Source: Scalesia atractyloides (Eukaryota; Streptophyta; Magnoliopsida; Asterales; Asteraceae). From it: a DNA stretch of 64,000 nt. The translations under genes and the position numbers were made by a program. The DNA is taken from positions 39,197,369-39,261,368 of the forward strand of contig CAMTDV010000027.1 of the NCBI GenBank assembly GCA_947069175.1, in the 5' to 3' direction. The notes under the pieces were generated by a model, which did not search any database, was not told the DNA's origin, and saw only the letters and a program-made list of their open reading frames with translations. The first letter of the stretch is position 1. Each line of letters opens with the position of its first letter. This document shows positions 1 to 11,443 of this stretch, one piece after another.

Positions 1-2469
1 TCATTCGTGGAAATGTAGGAGCAACCGGTATAACCAATTCCTTGTCAGTTGGCGGCCACATCACCGATTTAAATCTTTTCCCTGTATGCGCATCACCAAC
101 ACCCTTTGTAGCTCTCAAATAGGGTTCGGCAGTCTTCATTGTCTTAAAACCACTTTTGACCTCACGCTCCAGCTTCCTGAAGAACCTCCATCCAGGGCCA
201 CGCTCAGTTGTATCATCATCTGTATACGGAGCACGCAGCAAATCAGTAAGAGCAATCTTCGTCCATGTCTCGAACTGGGATTCTTTCGAATATCTCTCGA
301 GTTCCATCTTGGCGCACAATTATCCACATGTTCTTTACGTGATCATACATCCAGCTTAGCACCTTGGATTTATTCCCTACTTTGCTGTAGTAGCTGGAAT
401 CGAGCTCCATCACATAGCGTTCTGATTGGTTTGTTGGATCTTTGAGCTGGAAGTTCTCGTCAAGAGGATTAACGCTAACATTCTTCATCAGTACCATCTG
501 TTTCTTCTTCTGACTCGCTGCACGCTTTTGACTCGTTGTATATCTCTTACGTGGATCGCCCTAATAATCATCTATACCTGCTTGGCGTTCAGAAGCCAGT
601 TGTTCAGCCGCCAGCCTTTCTGCCTCAGTTTCCTCAGCCGCTCGTTGTTGTGCAGCACGATGCCTATGCTCGATATTCATCGGGTCGTCCGTCGGATCAG
701 AAAATTCCCTTCCAAACTTATTCTCTAACTTGGCTTCCAAATCAAACACCATGGTCATGAGCATAGTAACATCTCCCTGCAACTGATCTATAGTTTGGTC
801 TCGGACATCCAATCGAGTTTGCAGTGAGGCAATTTGAGCATCTTTCAATATAACTTCTTGCTCTAAGACGACCACTCTTTTCTTCAGATCCACAACGTCA
901 ACTTCCACATCATCATCATCACTATCCAACCCGCCAAATTCAAACGCCCGCTTTTCTGATCTTCGTACATATTCCTCAGTAGCATAATCACTACGACCTG
1001 CACGACTCCCACCTGCCTCAGAACCTCCTGCATCAGTTGAACTTCCCCCAAACTCCATCATCTGTAGTACTGTATCAGCTGGAATTTAGACAACTGTAGA
1101 ATGCGTAGCAATTGAGTGGTTGTCGGTTCAGATAAGACAGGAGTATCAACTATCAGATTATCGATAATAGATGCAGCGATTGTAGACACAACAGCATTAG
1201 ACGTCATCAACACAGATTCTTCAGCAATACCAGCAACACGAACTTCAGATTGGCTTGATGGAACACTCGGCTCTGTTCTCCTCCTCTTAATCAGTGGAAC
1301 CTCGTCCTCTTCATCTTCGTCATCGTCCTCAATCATATCAGTCGGAGAAACAACTGGTGGAATATCTAGTGGAGGATCACCCTATTTTTCCTGAATTTCC
1401 TTTAGATGAGCAATCAAAGCTTCCAAATTCTCTGAAGACAATTATGGTAAAACTGGAGTCAAATTAGCGTTGAACTCTGTAAGATCATTGAGAAAAGATC
1501 GTTCGGCATCGGTTTCGTCATCTGTAACCAGATATTCTATCTCGATCTCTTTCTCTTTCACTGGTACATCATGTTCTTTGGCCACGATTGCATTTACTGG
1601 TGGAGGAGCTGGGACGTCAAGGCCGACAACCTCTGTAAACTTTCCAAATTTCTTTAGCGCAAATCGACCAACAAACATAGTTTCGGATGCCGAACGGTTC
1701 TTCTTCATGGTACTAAAAATGGTTGGTCCCATCGGCTTCATGTTCAACAAGTTCGCATCTGAGGCGTCCTTTGCTAGATCTGGGTAGCGAGCATCGAGAA
1801 TCAACTAAACAAACTGCGGATACAAAAGAAACATCTCTTCTTGGACTGCTCCAAAATTTTCTTCATATTGTCGAAGATATAACCAAAGTAGTTATACTTC
1901 CAGTCCAGAACAAGAGACACGATAGCAGATGTCTGAATTTGGTTTGGCTGATCGAGACCTCCTTTGTTTTCCGAGACGCACTGCATAAACATATGAACCA
2001 GTAACCACAAGTACGCTGGAAACATCTTCTTAAGCAGCGGTGGATACGATCCTTCATAACCCATCTCCATCAACACCGGTAACAACTTCTCTTTCGCATA
2101 TATGGTTGGATTGCTAACAGTATCAACAATCTGGAGCACCTCTCTGACGCAAGCTTCATTTACCAGTATCTCCTTTCCCTGTATCTGTGAACGGATGTAC
2201 AGTCTCCCATCCGCGCCTCTTTGATGAAAACGAGCTCGCTTCCAGAAAGAATGCACTAAGTCTCTGTATATGACTGGATTGGCTCGCAGAGCATAGGCAA
2301 TCTTGCATGCGTTTAACCCCACAATCATAGACTGGAACTCCTGATAGAACTCGGCTGGAGGGTCCGAAAGATATCCTGCTTGGTTGTGGAACTGCTCCTC
2401 AACCAGCATAACAACATCAAAAGCTTCTTCAACCATATCTGTCAAGACAATAACCAAGTTAAATTCCAA
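1..2469 (-). pseudogene. Broken post-pol ORF (ORF2/env-like position) of the giant Copia
   Basis: Fragments read leftwards at 2469-1801, about 1804-1442, 1336-1058, 1061-561 and then to the window edge. The first block is a globular domain containing the YALRANPVIYRDLVHSFW and NQIQTSAIVSLVLDWKYNY motifs, typical of the large ORF that follows pol in Asteraceae SIRE-like elements. The third block is acidic (EDDDEDEEDE) with a KRRR cluster. The fourth is a heptad-rich coiled coil (LKKRVVVLEQEVILKDAQIA). The last part, on 1-240, carries RATKGVGDAHTGKRFKSV, near the C terminus. Breaks: a frameshift near 1850, where the alternative frame reads EEMFLLYPQFV, followed by a stop near 1806, plus a further stop near 1442 and another near 1059. 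The function of this protein family is not established. I call it env-like by position only; I see no clear signal peptide or transmembrane segment. Confidence 0.6.
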
Positions 2470-4327
2470 CTAACAGAAGTTAACAGAGTTTACCAGAATG
2501 AAAGTTTAAACTAACTGGATAGTTCAAGCAGATTTTAAGGTTCAAATATTTAAGATTTCAAGTTAGTTTTATGGGTTCAAAAGTTGAAAAGGTTCAAAAC
2601 AGGTCAGAGGTTCAAAAACCTTAAATCCGGATTACTGACAGGTCAACACTAATCCGGATGAACCTTTTCATCAATCCGGATTAGCAGGAGGCCACTTGTA
2701 TTTCGGATAAGTTTGCAATCCGGATTACCAAACAGTATCTTGGATAATTCATCAATCTGGATGAAGATTATCCGAGATGAAATCCGAGTTCATCAATTCG
2801 GATGAATAACCATCCGGAATGGAATCCGAAATACATGAGTTTTTGAAGATCAATCCGAGATGCTATCCGGAATGCTTTAAACATCAAAATTATCATCCGG
2901 ATTACATGATTTTAAGCATTTTTACCTAATCCGGATGATTTCCGAGATAAACAGTGCAATAGAGAGAAAATCAGAGAAGAATTTAGATTTCGGAAATTTG
3001 TGAATAATCCGAAATGAGGTTTCAGACACAAAGATATGCTTTCCGGAATGGCTTGGGCCTCAAATTTCAAAGAGTCTGGATTGGGCTTGTGTCAGGCCTA
3101 ATCCGGAACAGTAATGTCCAGGTGGGCCTGTCCGGAAAAGCCCAATCCGGAACAGTAATCCAATTAGGCCTTTCCGGAAAAGCCAAATCCGGAACAGTAA
3201 CAATTTGGCCTATCCGAAGAGCCCAATCCGGAATAGTATCCTGGTTTTCCAATTTTTAAGACTTTTAAAAATTCTATTAGATTGGCCAAAATTTCGAAGC
3301 ACACTGGGCCAGTCCAATATCCCTTGACAGAAACCATATAAACAAAAATCATCAAGTTGCCTAACCAAACATCCAACCACCTTTTACCAATCTACAAAGA
3401 ACAGACTGTTTAGCACACATATAAATATTAACACAGCCTTGCCAAGGGATCAAATCGTTTCAAAGGTCGACTAAGGAACATTTTTCAGTATGAGCAGGGT
3501 CAATTGGTCTAAGCGATTGTCAATATACTTGTCCATTTAAAACTAAAACTCAACCCTTCCAGTTCAAGCATTATGATACGCTTAAGGTAGTTTTATACTA
3601 TGATACCTATGTGTCCCATACCATGTCATACCCCCACGATTAAGGTAAGCATAAGAATTCATCGTAGCAGGTGAGTATACTGTGGTCATCCTTTATTTTA
3701 CAACGTCAGGCCATTGGTGAACATGTCAGTACTTCCGTACAGCAAAGAGACCAATAGTGACTGATGAGTGTTAGACAAATACCTTATGAGGTACGTAAGA
3801 ACTTATGGAATGTTTTCATGAAGAAACTTCCGTTCTCTTAGGTTTTGGCCTTTCCATTTTGGCTCTTTTAGAAAGATATCCTAACTGTGCCTAGGTCTGC
3901 ATATAATCTGGATGCAACAGAAGGGCAGCCAAGATATCCCCGGATGACTCAACAACATAAAGACTCGAAACCTCAGACGTTGGCTATCTATCAACACAAG
4001 ATTTAAGGCCATGAACTCATACGCCTATAGTAAGTGACCCACTGAGTACATAGTTTGTTATGTTTATATCATTTCGCTTACACTATCCGGTTGAGTTTTA
4101 GACCTACTGATACATCGCCTTCGATCCAAACCTTTTCTCGCTTCAACACCTTACATGTGTTAGTCAAACATTTTATCACGAAAAAGTATTTCATTTCCCT
4201 ATCCTTGCAAAAGCTAGTTTTTTTAAGATTTCTCCCCCTAAATTTGTGCATACACGTGAACAAATTTATGAAACAAAGAAAATTAAAGAAAGACAATAAA
4301 CAAAACACAAAGACAGAGGATGCCTAG
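2470..4327 (-). other. Non-coding spacer between pol and ORF2, rich in TCCGGA/ATCCGAAT motifs
   Basis: No ORF with recognisable similarity is seen. From about 2630 to 3240 the sequence is packed with variants of AATCCGGAAT, including half-degraded forms such as AATCCGAAAT. The same vocabulary fills the 5' leader at 15240-15830, suggesting that this spacer is a relative of the leader and may carry the expression signals for ORF2 (inference). The 3400-4327 part has no such motif and I recognise nothing in it. Confidence 0.5.
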
Positions 4328-6292
4328 GTAGAAAACCGAATCATTTTGAGAAGATCCACAAGTCCTTGAAAATGCGCGTTGCTAACGGGTTTCGTGAACA
4401 AATTTGCCACATTTGCATCAGTGTGGATTTGCTCAAGCTTTACGAGACCCTTTTCATAGCAATCACGGATAAAATGAACTTTAATATTTTATGTGCTTGG
4501 TTTTGGAGTGGAAAACAGGGTTTTTTACGATTTGGATAGCGGCATCATTATCACAGTAAATTGTTGTGTTTAGATAAGTCAAATCGTAATCCGCAAGCTG
4601 GTGTTGCATCCATAAAACCTGGAGCAGCAAGCAGAGGCTGCGACATATTCGGCTTCTGCAGTAGAAAGAGAGACCGTCTGTTGCTTCTTGCATTGCCACG
4701 AGATTAAGCGATCTCCCAGAAATTGACACCCAGCTGAAGTTGAGCGCATATCCCTATCTGTACCTCCAAGATTACTGTCAGAGAAAGCAAATAGTTAAAA
4801 TTCAGAATTTTTAGGATACCAGAGGCCCAGTGATGGTGCCCCTTTGAGGTACCTAAAAATTCATTTAATAGCATGTAAATGAGAGAGTTTAGAAGTAGCC
4901 TGATAAAGAGCACACTGGCAGACGGCAAACATGATATCTGGCCAACTTGCAGTGAGATACATGAGTGATCCAATCATTGAGTGATACATAGTCGGATTAA
5001 CAGGCGTTCCTTCAGCGTCTTCATTTAGCAAAGGTCTTTCTTCTATAGGTGAAGCCATAGGCTTTGAATCTGTAAGCTTGAATTTTGCAAGAACGTCATG
5101 GACATATTTTCCTTGATGAATCAAGATACCCTATGGGCTTTGACAAACTTGAAGTCCCAAAAACATGGTCATCTCCCCCAATGAGCTCATCTCAAATTTC
5201 TTTTTCATAATTCTTCAAATTCGCGGCACAAACCATCATTTGTAGAACCAAAAACGATATCATCAACGTAGATTTGAACAAGAATAATGTCCTTGTCAAC
5301 GTGTTTGATGAACAGGGTTTGATTAATGGTTCCCCGAGTGTATCCATGAGCAAGCGGATGCTCTGTAAGAGTGGCGTACCATGCGCGAGGCGCTTGATGC
5401 AACCAATACAAAGCTTTGTCCAATTTGTATGCATAGTCTGGCTTCTCAGGATCAGTAAAACCCGGTGGTTGTGCCACGTAGATTTCCTCTTTCACTGTGC
5501 CATAGAGAAACGTAGTTCTGACATCCATTTGATAGACAGTGAAATCCATGTAAGATGCATATGCCAAGAAAACGCGTACAGCCTCGAATCGACCGACAGG
5601 TGCGTAGACCTCATCATAATCTAATCCTTCAATCTGTGAAAACCCTAAACCACTAGTCGAGCTTTATTTCAAAAAATAACTCTAGTGTCATCCTGTTTGT
5701 TACGGAAAACCCAGCGAGTTCCGAGAGCACATTTTCCTTGAGGAAGCTTCACCAATTGCCAGACACCCAGTTTCTCAAATTGATTGAGTTCTTCATGCAT
5801 GGCATCCACCCAGCCTGGTTCCTGCAAGGAAACATCAATACTTTTAGGTTCAATTTGATATCCCCGGATTGGCTGTGGGTTCGAACAGCAGCGTTAACAG
5901 GACCAATAATATTTTCAATGGGGTGATCACGCTGTAAACGCTGCGGTATTGGTGTAGCGGGAACAAGAGCATCCGTTTGCAAGTTGGTAACACTTGCTGA
6001 AACTACTCCAGATGACTCCCCCTCAACAGGTGCGCCAGTAGAAGTAGTTGCTAAGGAATCAACCGAACAATCGAGCGGAGTCGGCTCAGGGAACAGAGAT
6101 GAACCCAAGACATCAGGAGGAGACCCTTCATGTGTCGTAGGAGGCTCTGTGTCAGAAGCCGCAACCAGGAGTATCATTCTGAGAAGGCGGATTAATTGCT
6201 GGCTCTTGAGATTGCGAAATGGAGGAAGGAGACGAGACAACGTCATTAAATCCAGGAGGATCCACACTGAGCTGCTTTAATGTCTCATGTAG
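4328..6292 (-). pseudogene. Copia reverse transcriptase and RNase H (giant element), broken
   Basis: On the minus strand the end of integrase and a Ser/Pro/Thr-rich linker (6292-5800) lead into the RT. Visible RT motifs are YQMDVRTTFLYG, EEIYVAQPPGF, YWLHQAPRAWY and the catalytic IYVDDIVFGS near 5240-5280. Downstream are the RPLLNEDAEGTPVNPTMYH connection region (about 5030) and RNase H pieces: YCDNDAAIQIVKNPVFHSKT (4540-4500) and a terminal NLFTKPVSNAHFQGLVDLL (about 4410-4350), which is the usual end of Copia pol. Stops and frameshifts separate these blocks (breaks near 5640, 5200, 5130, 4860 and 4700), so no functional RT can be made from this copy. Confidence 0.75.
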
Positions 6293-9200
6293 TTGTGCAA
6301 CATCGGCATCGTCTTCGGGTGAGATGGTCACTGTTGGAAGGTCAGAAATTGAGCTTTTACCTGCAGACACATTGGAAGGAACATCAACATGGCTAACTAA
6401 TGTGGAATAATCATACAGCCAGTCAGGACCAATGCGTGTGTCCTTGGGATTTTCCTCCAGCCAACCCACATTGTAGGTTTCAACTACCATTTTCTTGATC
6501 TTGTTATAAACACGGTATGATGTATTTCTAGAATATCCAACGAAGATGCAAGGGTCCCCGCGTGATTCAAACTTTCCTTTAGCGTCCATGAGCAGGAGAA
6601 CACAAGGGCATCCGTACTTACGAAAATGCTTGACCGAAGGTTTGCAACCTTCAACCACTTCGTATGGATTTTTCATGTGTTGTTTATTGATCAGGACATG
6701 ATTCTGAATATAACATGCAATATTGATTGCTTCTGCCCAGAAAATAAGAGATAGCTCGGATTCAACCAGCATAGTACGTGCAGCTTCAATTAGTGTTCGA
6801 TTTCTGCGTTCTGCAACCCCATTTTGTTGTGGGGTTCTGGCTGCACTAAACTGTCAGTCAATTCCCTTGGAGGAACAGAAAGAATTTAAGGTAACATTCT
6901 TAAATTCTGTCCCGTTATCACACCGAATAGCCTTCACAGGGGTGTCTATCTGGTTTTCCATAAGCGTGATGAACCGTTTGACTAACTCAGCGGTTTCAAT
7001 TTTATGTGTAAGAAAGAAAACCCAGGTAAATCGCGAGTAGTCATCAATAATAACCAGACAGTAAGCCTTCCCGCCAATGCTTAGTATATGTGTGTCGGAC
7101 CAAAAAGATCCATATGAAACAATTCTAAGACTTGAGACGTGGAAGGAGCGACTTTAGATTTGTGCAACATCGGCATCGTCTTCGGGTGAGATGGTCACTG
7201 TTGGAAGGTCAGAAATTGAGCTTTTACCTGCAGACACATTGGAAGGAACATCAACATGGCTAAATAATGTGGAATAATCATACAGCCAGTCAGGACCAAT
7301 GCGTGTGTCCTTGGGATTTTCCTCCAGCCAACCCACATTGTAGGTTTCAACTACCATTTTCTTGATCTTGTTATAAACACGGTATGATGTATTTCTAGAA
7401 TATCCAACGAAGATGCAAGGGTCCCCGCGTGATTCAAACTTTCCTTTAGCGTCCATGAGCAGGAGAACACAAGGGCATCCGTACTTATGAAAATGCTTGA
7501 CCGAAGGTTTGCAACCTTCAACCACTTCGTATGGATTTTTCATGTGTTGTTTATTGATCAGGACATGATTCTGAATATAACATGCAATATTGATTGCTTC
7601 TGCCGAGAAAATAAGAGATAGCTCGGATTCAACCAGCATAGTACGTGCAGCTTCAATTAGTGTTCGATTTCTGCGTTCTGCAACACCCATTATTGTTGTG
7701 GGGTTTCTGGCTGCACTAAACTGTCAGTCAATTCCCTTGGAGGAACAGAAAGAATTTAAGGTAACATTCTTAAATTCTGTCCCGTTATCACACGCCAATA
7801 GCCTTCACAGGGGTGTCTATCTGGTTTTCCCTAAGCGTGATGAACCGTTTGACTAACTCCAGGTTTCAATTTATGTGTAAGAAAGAAAACCCAGGTAAAT
7901 CGCGAGTAGTCATCAATAATAACCAGACAGTAAGCCTTCCCGCCAATGCTTAGTATATGTGTGTCGGACCAAAAGATCCATATGAAAACAATTCTAAAAC
8001 TTGAGACGTGAAGGAGCGACTTAGATTTGTGCAACATCGAGTCACAGTTCACGGTGAGTGGTCCACTGTTGGATAGAGTTCGAAAATTGAGCTTTATACT
8101 CAACACATTGGAAGGAACATCAACATGGCAAATAATGTGAATACATCATACGCCGTCAGGACCAATGCGTGTGTCCTTGGATTTTCCTCCAGCCAACCAC
8201 AATTGTAGGTTTCAACTAACCATTTCTTGATATGTTATAAACACGGTATGATGTATTTCTAGAATATCAACGAAATGCAAGGGTCCCCTGTGATTCAAAC
8301 TTTCTCTTTAGCGTCCATGAGCAGGAAGAACACAAGGGCATCCGACTTACGAAAATTGCTTGACCGAAGGTTTGCAACCTTCAACCACTTCGTATGGATT
8401 TTTCATGTGTTGTTTATTGATCAGGACATGATTCTGAATATAACATGCAATATTGATTGCTTTCTAGCCAGAAAATATAGAATAGCTCGGATTCAACCAG
8501 CTTCAAAGTAACGTGCGCTTCAATAGTGTTCGATTTCTGTTGTTTCACCCCATTTTGTTGTGAGGGTTTTGGCTGCACTAAACTGTCAGTCAATTCCTTG
8601 GAGGAACAGAAAGAATTTAAGGTAAACATTCTTAAATTCTGTCCGTTAATCTACACCACGATAGCTCTCAATAGGGTGTCAATCTGGTTATCCATAAGCG
8701 TGATGAACCGTTGACTAACCTCACGGTTTCAATTTATGTAAAAAGAAAACCCAGTAAATCGCGAGTAGTCATCAATAATAACCAGACAGTAAGCCTTCCC
8801 GCCAATGCTTAGTATATGTGTGTCGGACCAAAAAGATCCATATGAAACAATTCTAAGACTTGAGACGTGGAAGGAGCGACTTTAGATTTGTGCAACATCG
8901 GCATCGTCTTCGGGTGAGATGGTCACTGTTGGAAGGTCAGAAATTGAGCTTTTACCTGCAGACACATTGGAAGGAACATCAACATGGCTAAATAATGTGG
9001 AATAATCATACAGCCAGTCAGGACCAATGCGTGTGTCCTTGGGATTTTCCTCCAGCCAACCCACATTGTAGGTTTCAACTACCATTTTCTTGATCTTGTT
9101 ATAAACACGGTATGATGTATTTCTAGAATATCCAACGAAGATGCAAGGGTCCCCGCGTGATTCAAACTTTCCCTTAGCGTCCATGAGCAGGAGAACACAA

Positions 9201-10621
9201 GGGCATCCGTACTTACGAAAATGCTTGACCGAAGGTTTGCAACCTTCAACCACTTCGTATGGATTTTTCATGTGTTGTTTATTGATCAGGACATGATTCT
9301 GAATATAACATGCAATATTGATTGCTTCTGCCCAGAAAATAAGAGATAGCTCGGATTCAACCAGCATAGTACGTGCAGCTTCAATTAGTGTTCGATTTCT
9401 GCGTTCTGCAACCCCATTTTGTTGTGGGGTTCTGGCTGCACTAAACTGTCAGTCAATTCCCTTGGAGGAACAGAAAGAATTTAAGGTAACATTCTTAAAT
9501 TCTGTCTCGTTATCACACCGAATAGCCTTCACAGGGGTGTCTATCTGGTTTTCCATAAGCGTGATGAACCGTTTGACTAACTCAGCGGTTTCAATTTTAT
9601 GTGTAAGAAAGAAAACCCAGGTAAATCGCGAGTAGTCATCAATAATAACCAGACAGTAAGCCTTCCCGCCAATGCTTAGTATATGTGTGTCGGACCAAAA
9701 AGATCCATATGAAACAATTCTAAGACTTGAGACGTGGAAGGAGCGACTTTAGATTTGTGCAACATCGGCATCGTCTTCGGGTGAGATGGTCACTGTTGGA
9801 AGGTCAGAAATTGAGCTTTTACCTGCAGACACATTGGAAGGAACATCAACATGGCTAAATAATGTGGAATAATCATACAGCCAGTCAGGACCAATGCGTG
9901 TGTCCTTGGGATTTTCCTCCAGCCAACCCACATTGTAGGTTTCAACTACCATTTTCTTGATCTTGTTATAAACACGGTATGATGTATTTCTAGAATATCC
10001 AACGAAGATGCAAGGGTCCCCGCGTGATTCAAACTTTCCTTTAGCGTCCATGAGCAGGAGAACACAAGGGCATCCGTACTTACGAAAATGCTTGACCGAA
10101 GGTTTGCAACCTTCAACCACTTCGTATGGATTTTTCATGTGTTGTTTATTGATCAGGACATGATTCTGAATATAACATGCAATATTGATTGCTTCTGCCC
10201 AGAAAATAAGAGATAGCTCGGATTCAACCAGCATAGTACGTGCAGCTTCAATTAGTGTTCGATTTCTGCGTTCTGCAACCCCATTTTGTTGTGGGGTTCT
10301 GGCTGCACTAAACTGTCAGTCAATTCCCTTGGAGGAACAGAAAGAATTTAAGGTAACATTCTTAAATTCTGTCCCGTTATCACACCGAATAGCCTTCACA
10401 GGGGTGTCTATCTGGTTTTCCATAAGCGTGATGAACCGTTTGACTAACTCAGCGGTTTCAATTTTATGTGTAAGAAAGAAAACCCAGGTAAATCGCGAGT
10501 AGTCATCAATAATAACCAGACAGTAAGCCTTCCCGCCAATGCTTAGTATATGTGTGTCGGACCAAAAAGATCCATATGAAACAATTCTAAGACTTGAGAC
10601 GTGGAAGGAGCGACTTTAGAT
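6293..10621 (-). repeat. Five head-to-tail copies of an 867-bp integrase-core unit
   Basis: The word TTGTGCAACATCGGC begins each unit at 6293, 7160, 8027 (degraded), 8888 and 9755, and the array ends at 10622 with TTGTGTGGCTG. Spacing is 867, 867, 861, 867 and 867. Each unit (minus strand) encodes the integrase core from DTHILSIGGKAYCLVIIDD through RCDNGTEFKN and the catalytic-Glu region NGVAERRNRTLIEAA to SPEDDADVAQ. Because 867 is 289 codons, the duplication preserves frame. Units 1, 4 and 5 are almost identical. Unit 2 is clean in its first 520 bp, and unit 3 is full of indels. All the clean units carry the same in-frame TGA between GID and QFSAAR (unit 1 at 6854-6856). The junction has only TTGTG microhomology. 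Confidence 0.9.
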
Positions 10622-11190
10622 TTGTGTGGCTGTCGATGTTGTTTCCCACGTGCACATGATTCACACTTTTCAATCAGCATGAAGTCGCGAACTGGTAGAT
10701 CTCTGACTAAACCACCTTTTGCAAGATGATTTAAGTTCTTCATGTTGATGTGCCCCAGTCTGCAATGCCATAGCATTGCATCATGTTCATCTATGGATGA
10801 GAAGAGGCAAGTGAGCTTGTTAGAGGGAGCCTTGTTCATGTCAATGACATATGTATTTCCTTTTCTTGCAGCTTCAAGAAGAATCCAATCATCCGGAATA
10901 ATAAGACCTGGTTTCAGCACATAACACCTTTTCTTGGTGAAAAGCACATCCAAATGATTGTCGCAGAGTTGAGACACACTCAAAAGACTGTGCTTCAATT
11001 CTGGTACATAATTAACATTCTTAAAGCTGAGAGCGCTGTTGCAAACTGTGCCTCTCATAGTAATCTTTCCTGTCTCACCACCTGCGAAGGAAACAAACCC
11101 GCCATCAAAAAACTGAATGTCATTCAACTGCGAGATGTCTCCGGTCATGTGCCTGGAACAGCCACTGTCAATATACCATAGTCTGACAAA
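10543..11190 (-). pseudogene. Copia protease C-terminal part and GAG-pre-integrase domain (giant element)
   Basis: The aspartic-protease site WYIDSGCSRHMTGD is readable at about 11180-11140 (minus strand). It is followed by the core ending VPELKHSLLSVSQLCDN. The zinc-binding start of integrase then appears as LWHCRLGH plus CESCARGKQH (about 10750-10650), the HHCC signature. FHMDLFGPTHIY marks the first catalytic Asp of integrase, at the edge of the tandem array. The open frame stops at 10543 and the upstream linker is interrupted, so this is part of a broken polyprotein rather than a separate gene. Confidence 0.7.
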
Positions 11191-11443
11191 AGTTCGCCAG
11201 AGCTGTTCCTACACATTTCAACAGGTTTTAGTTTGAGGCTGCAACCTAGGCCATTGAAGATCTGGGCATGCCATTAGCATCAACGTAAGTAACCTCACAA
11301 AAAATTAAATTAGTTGAGGATGAGGTTGATGATGCTTTTGATTGATTTGTAATGGGGGCTGAAGACTGAGTCTTGGCCAATGTCTTAGGCCTCCAGGTTA
11401 CCGAATCAGACTCCTACACAATCCTTGGAGTGCTAGAAGGATT

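Noticed and set aside
6293..10621. CRISPR-like or satellite interpretation of the repeated block
   Set aside because: Units are 867 bp, coding for Copia integrase, without spacers; a partial-gene tandem duplication explains everything.
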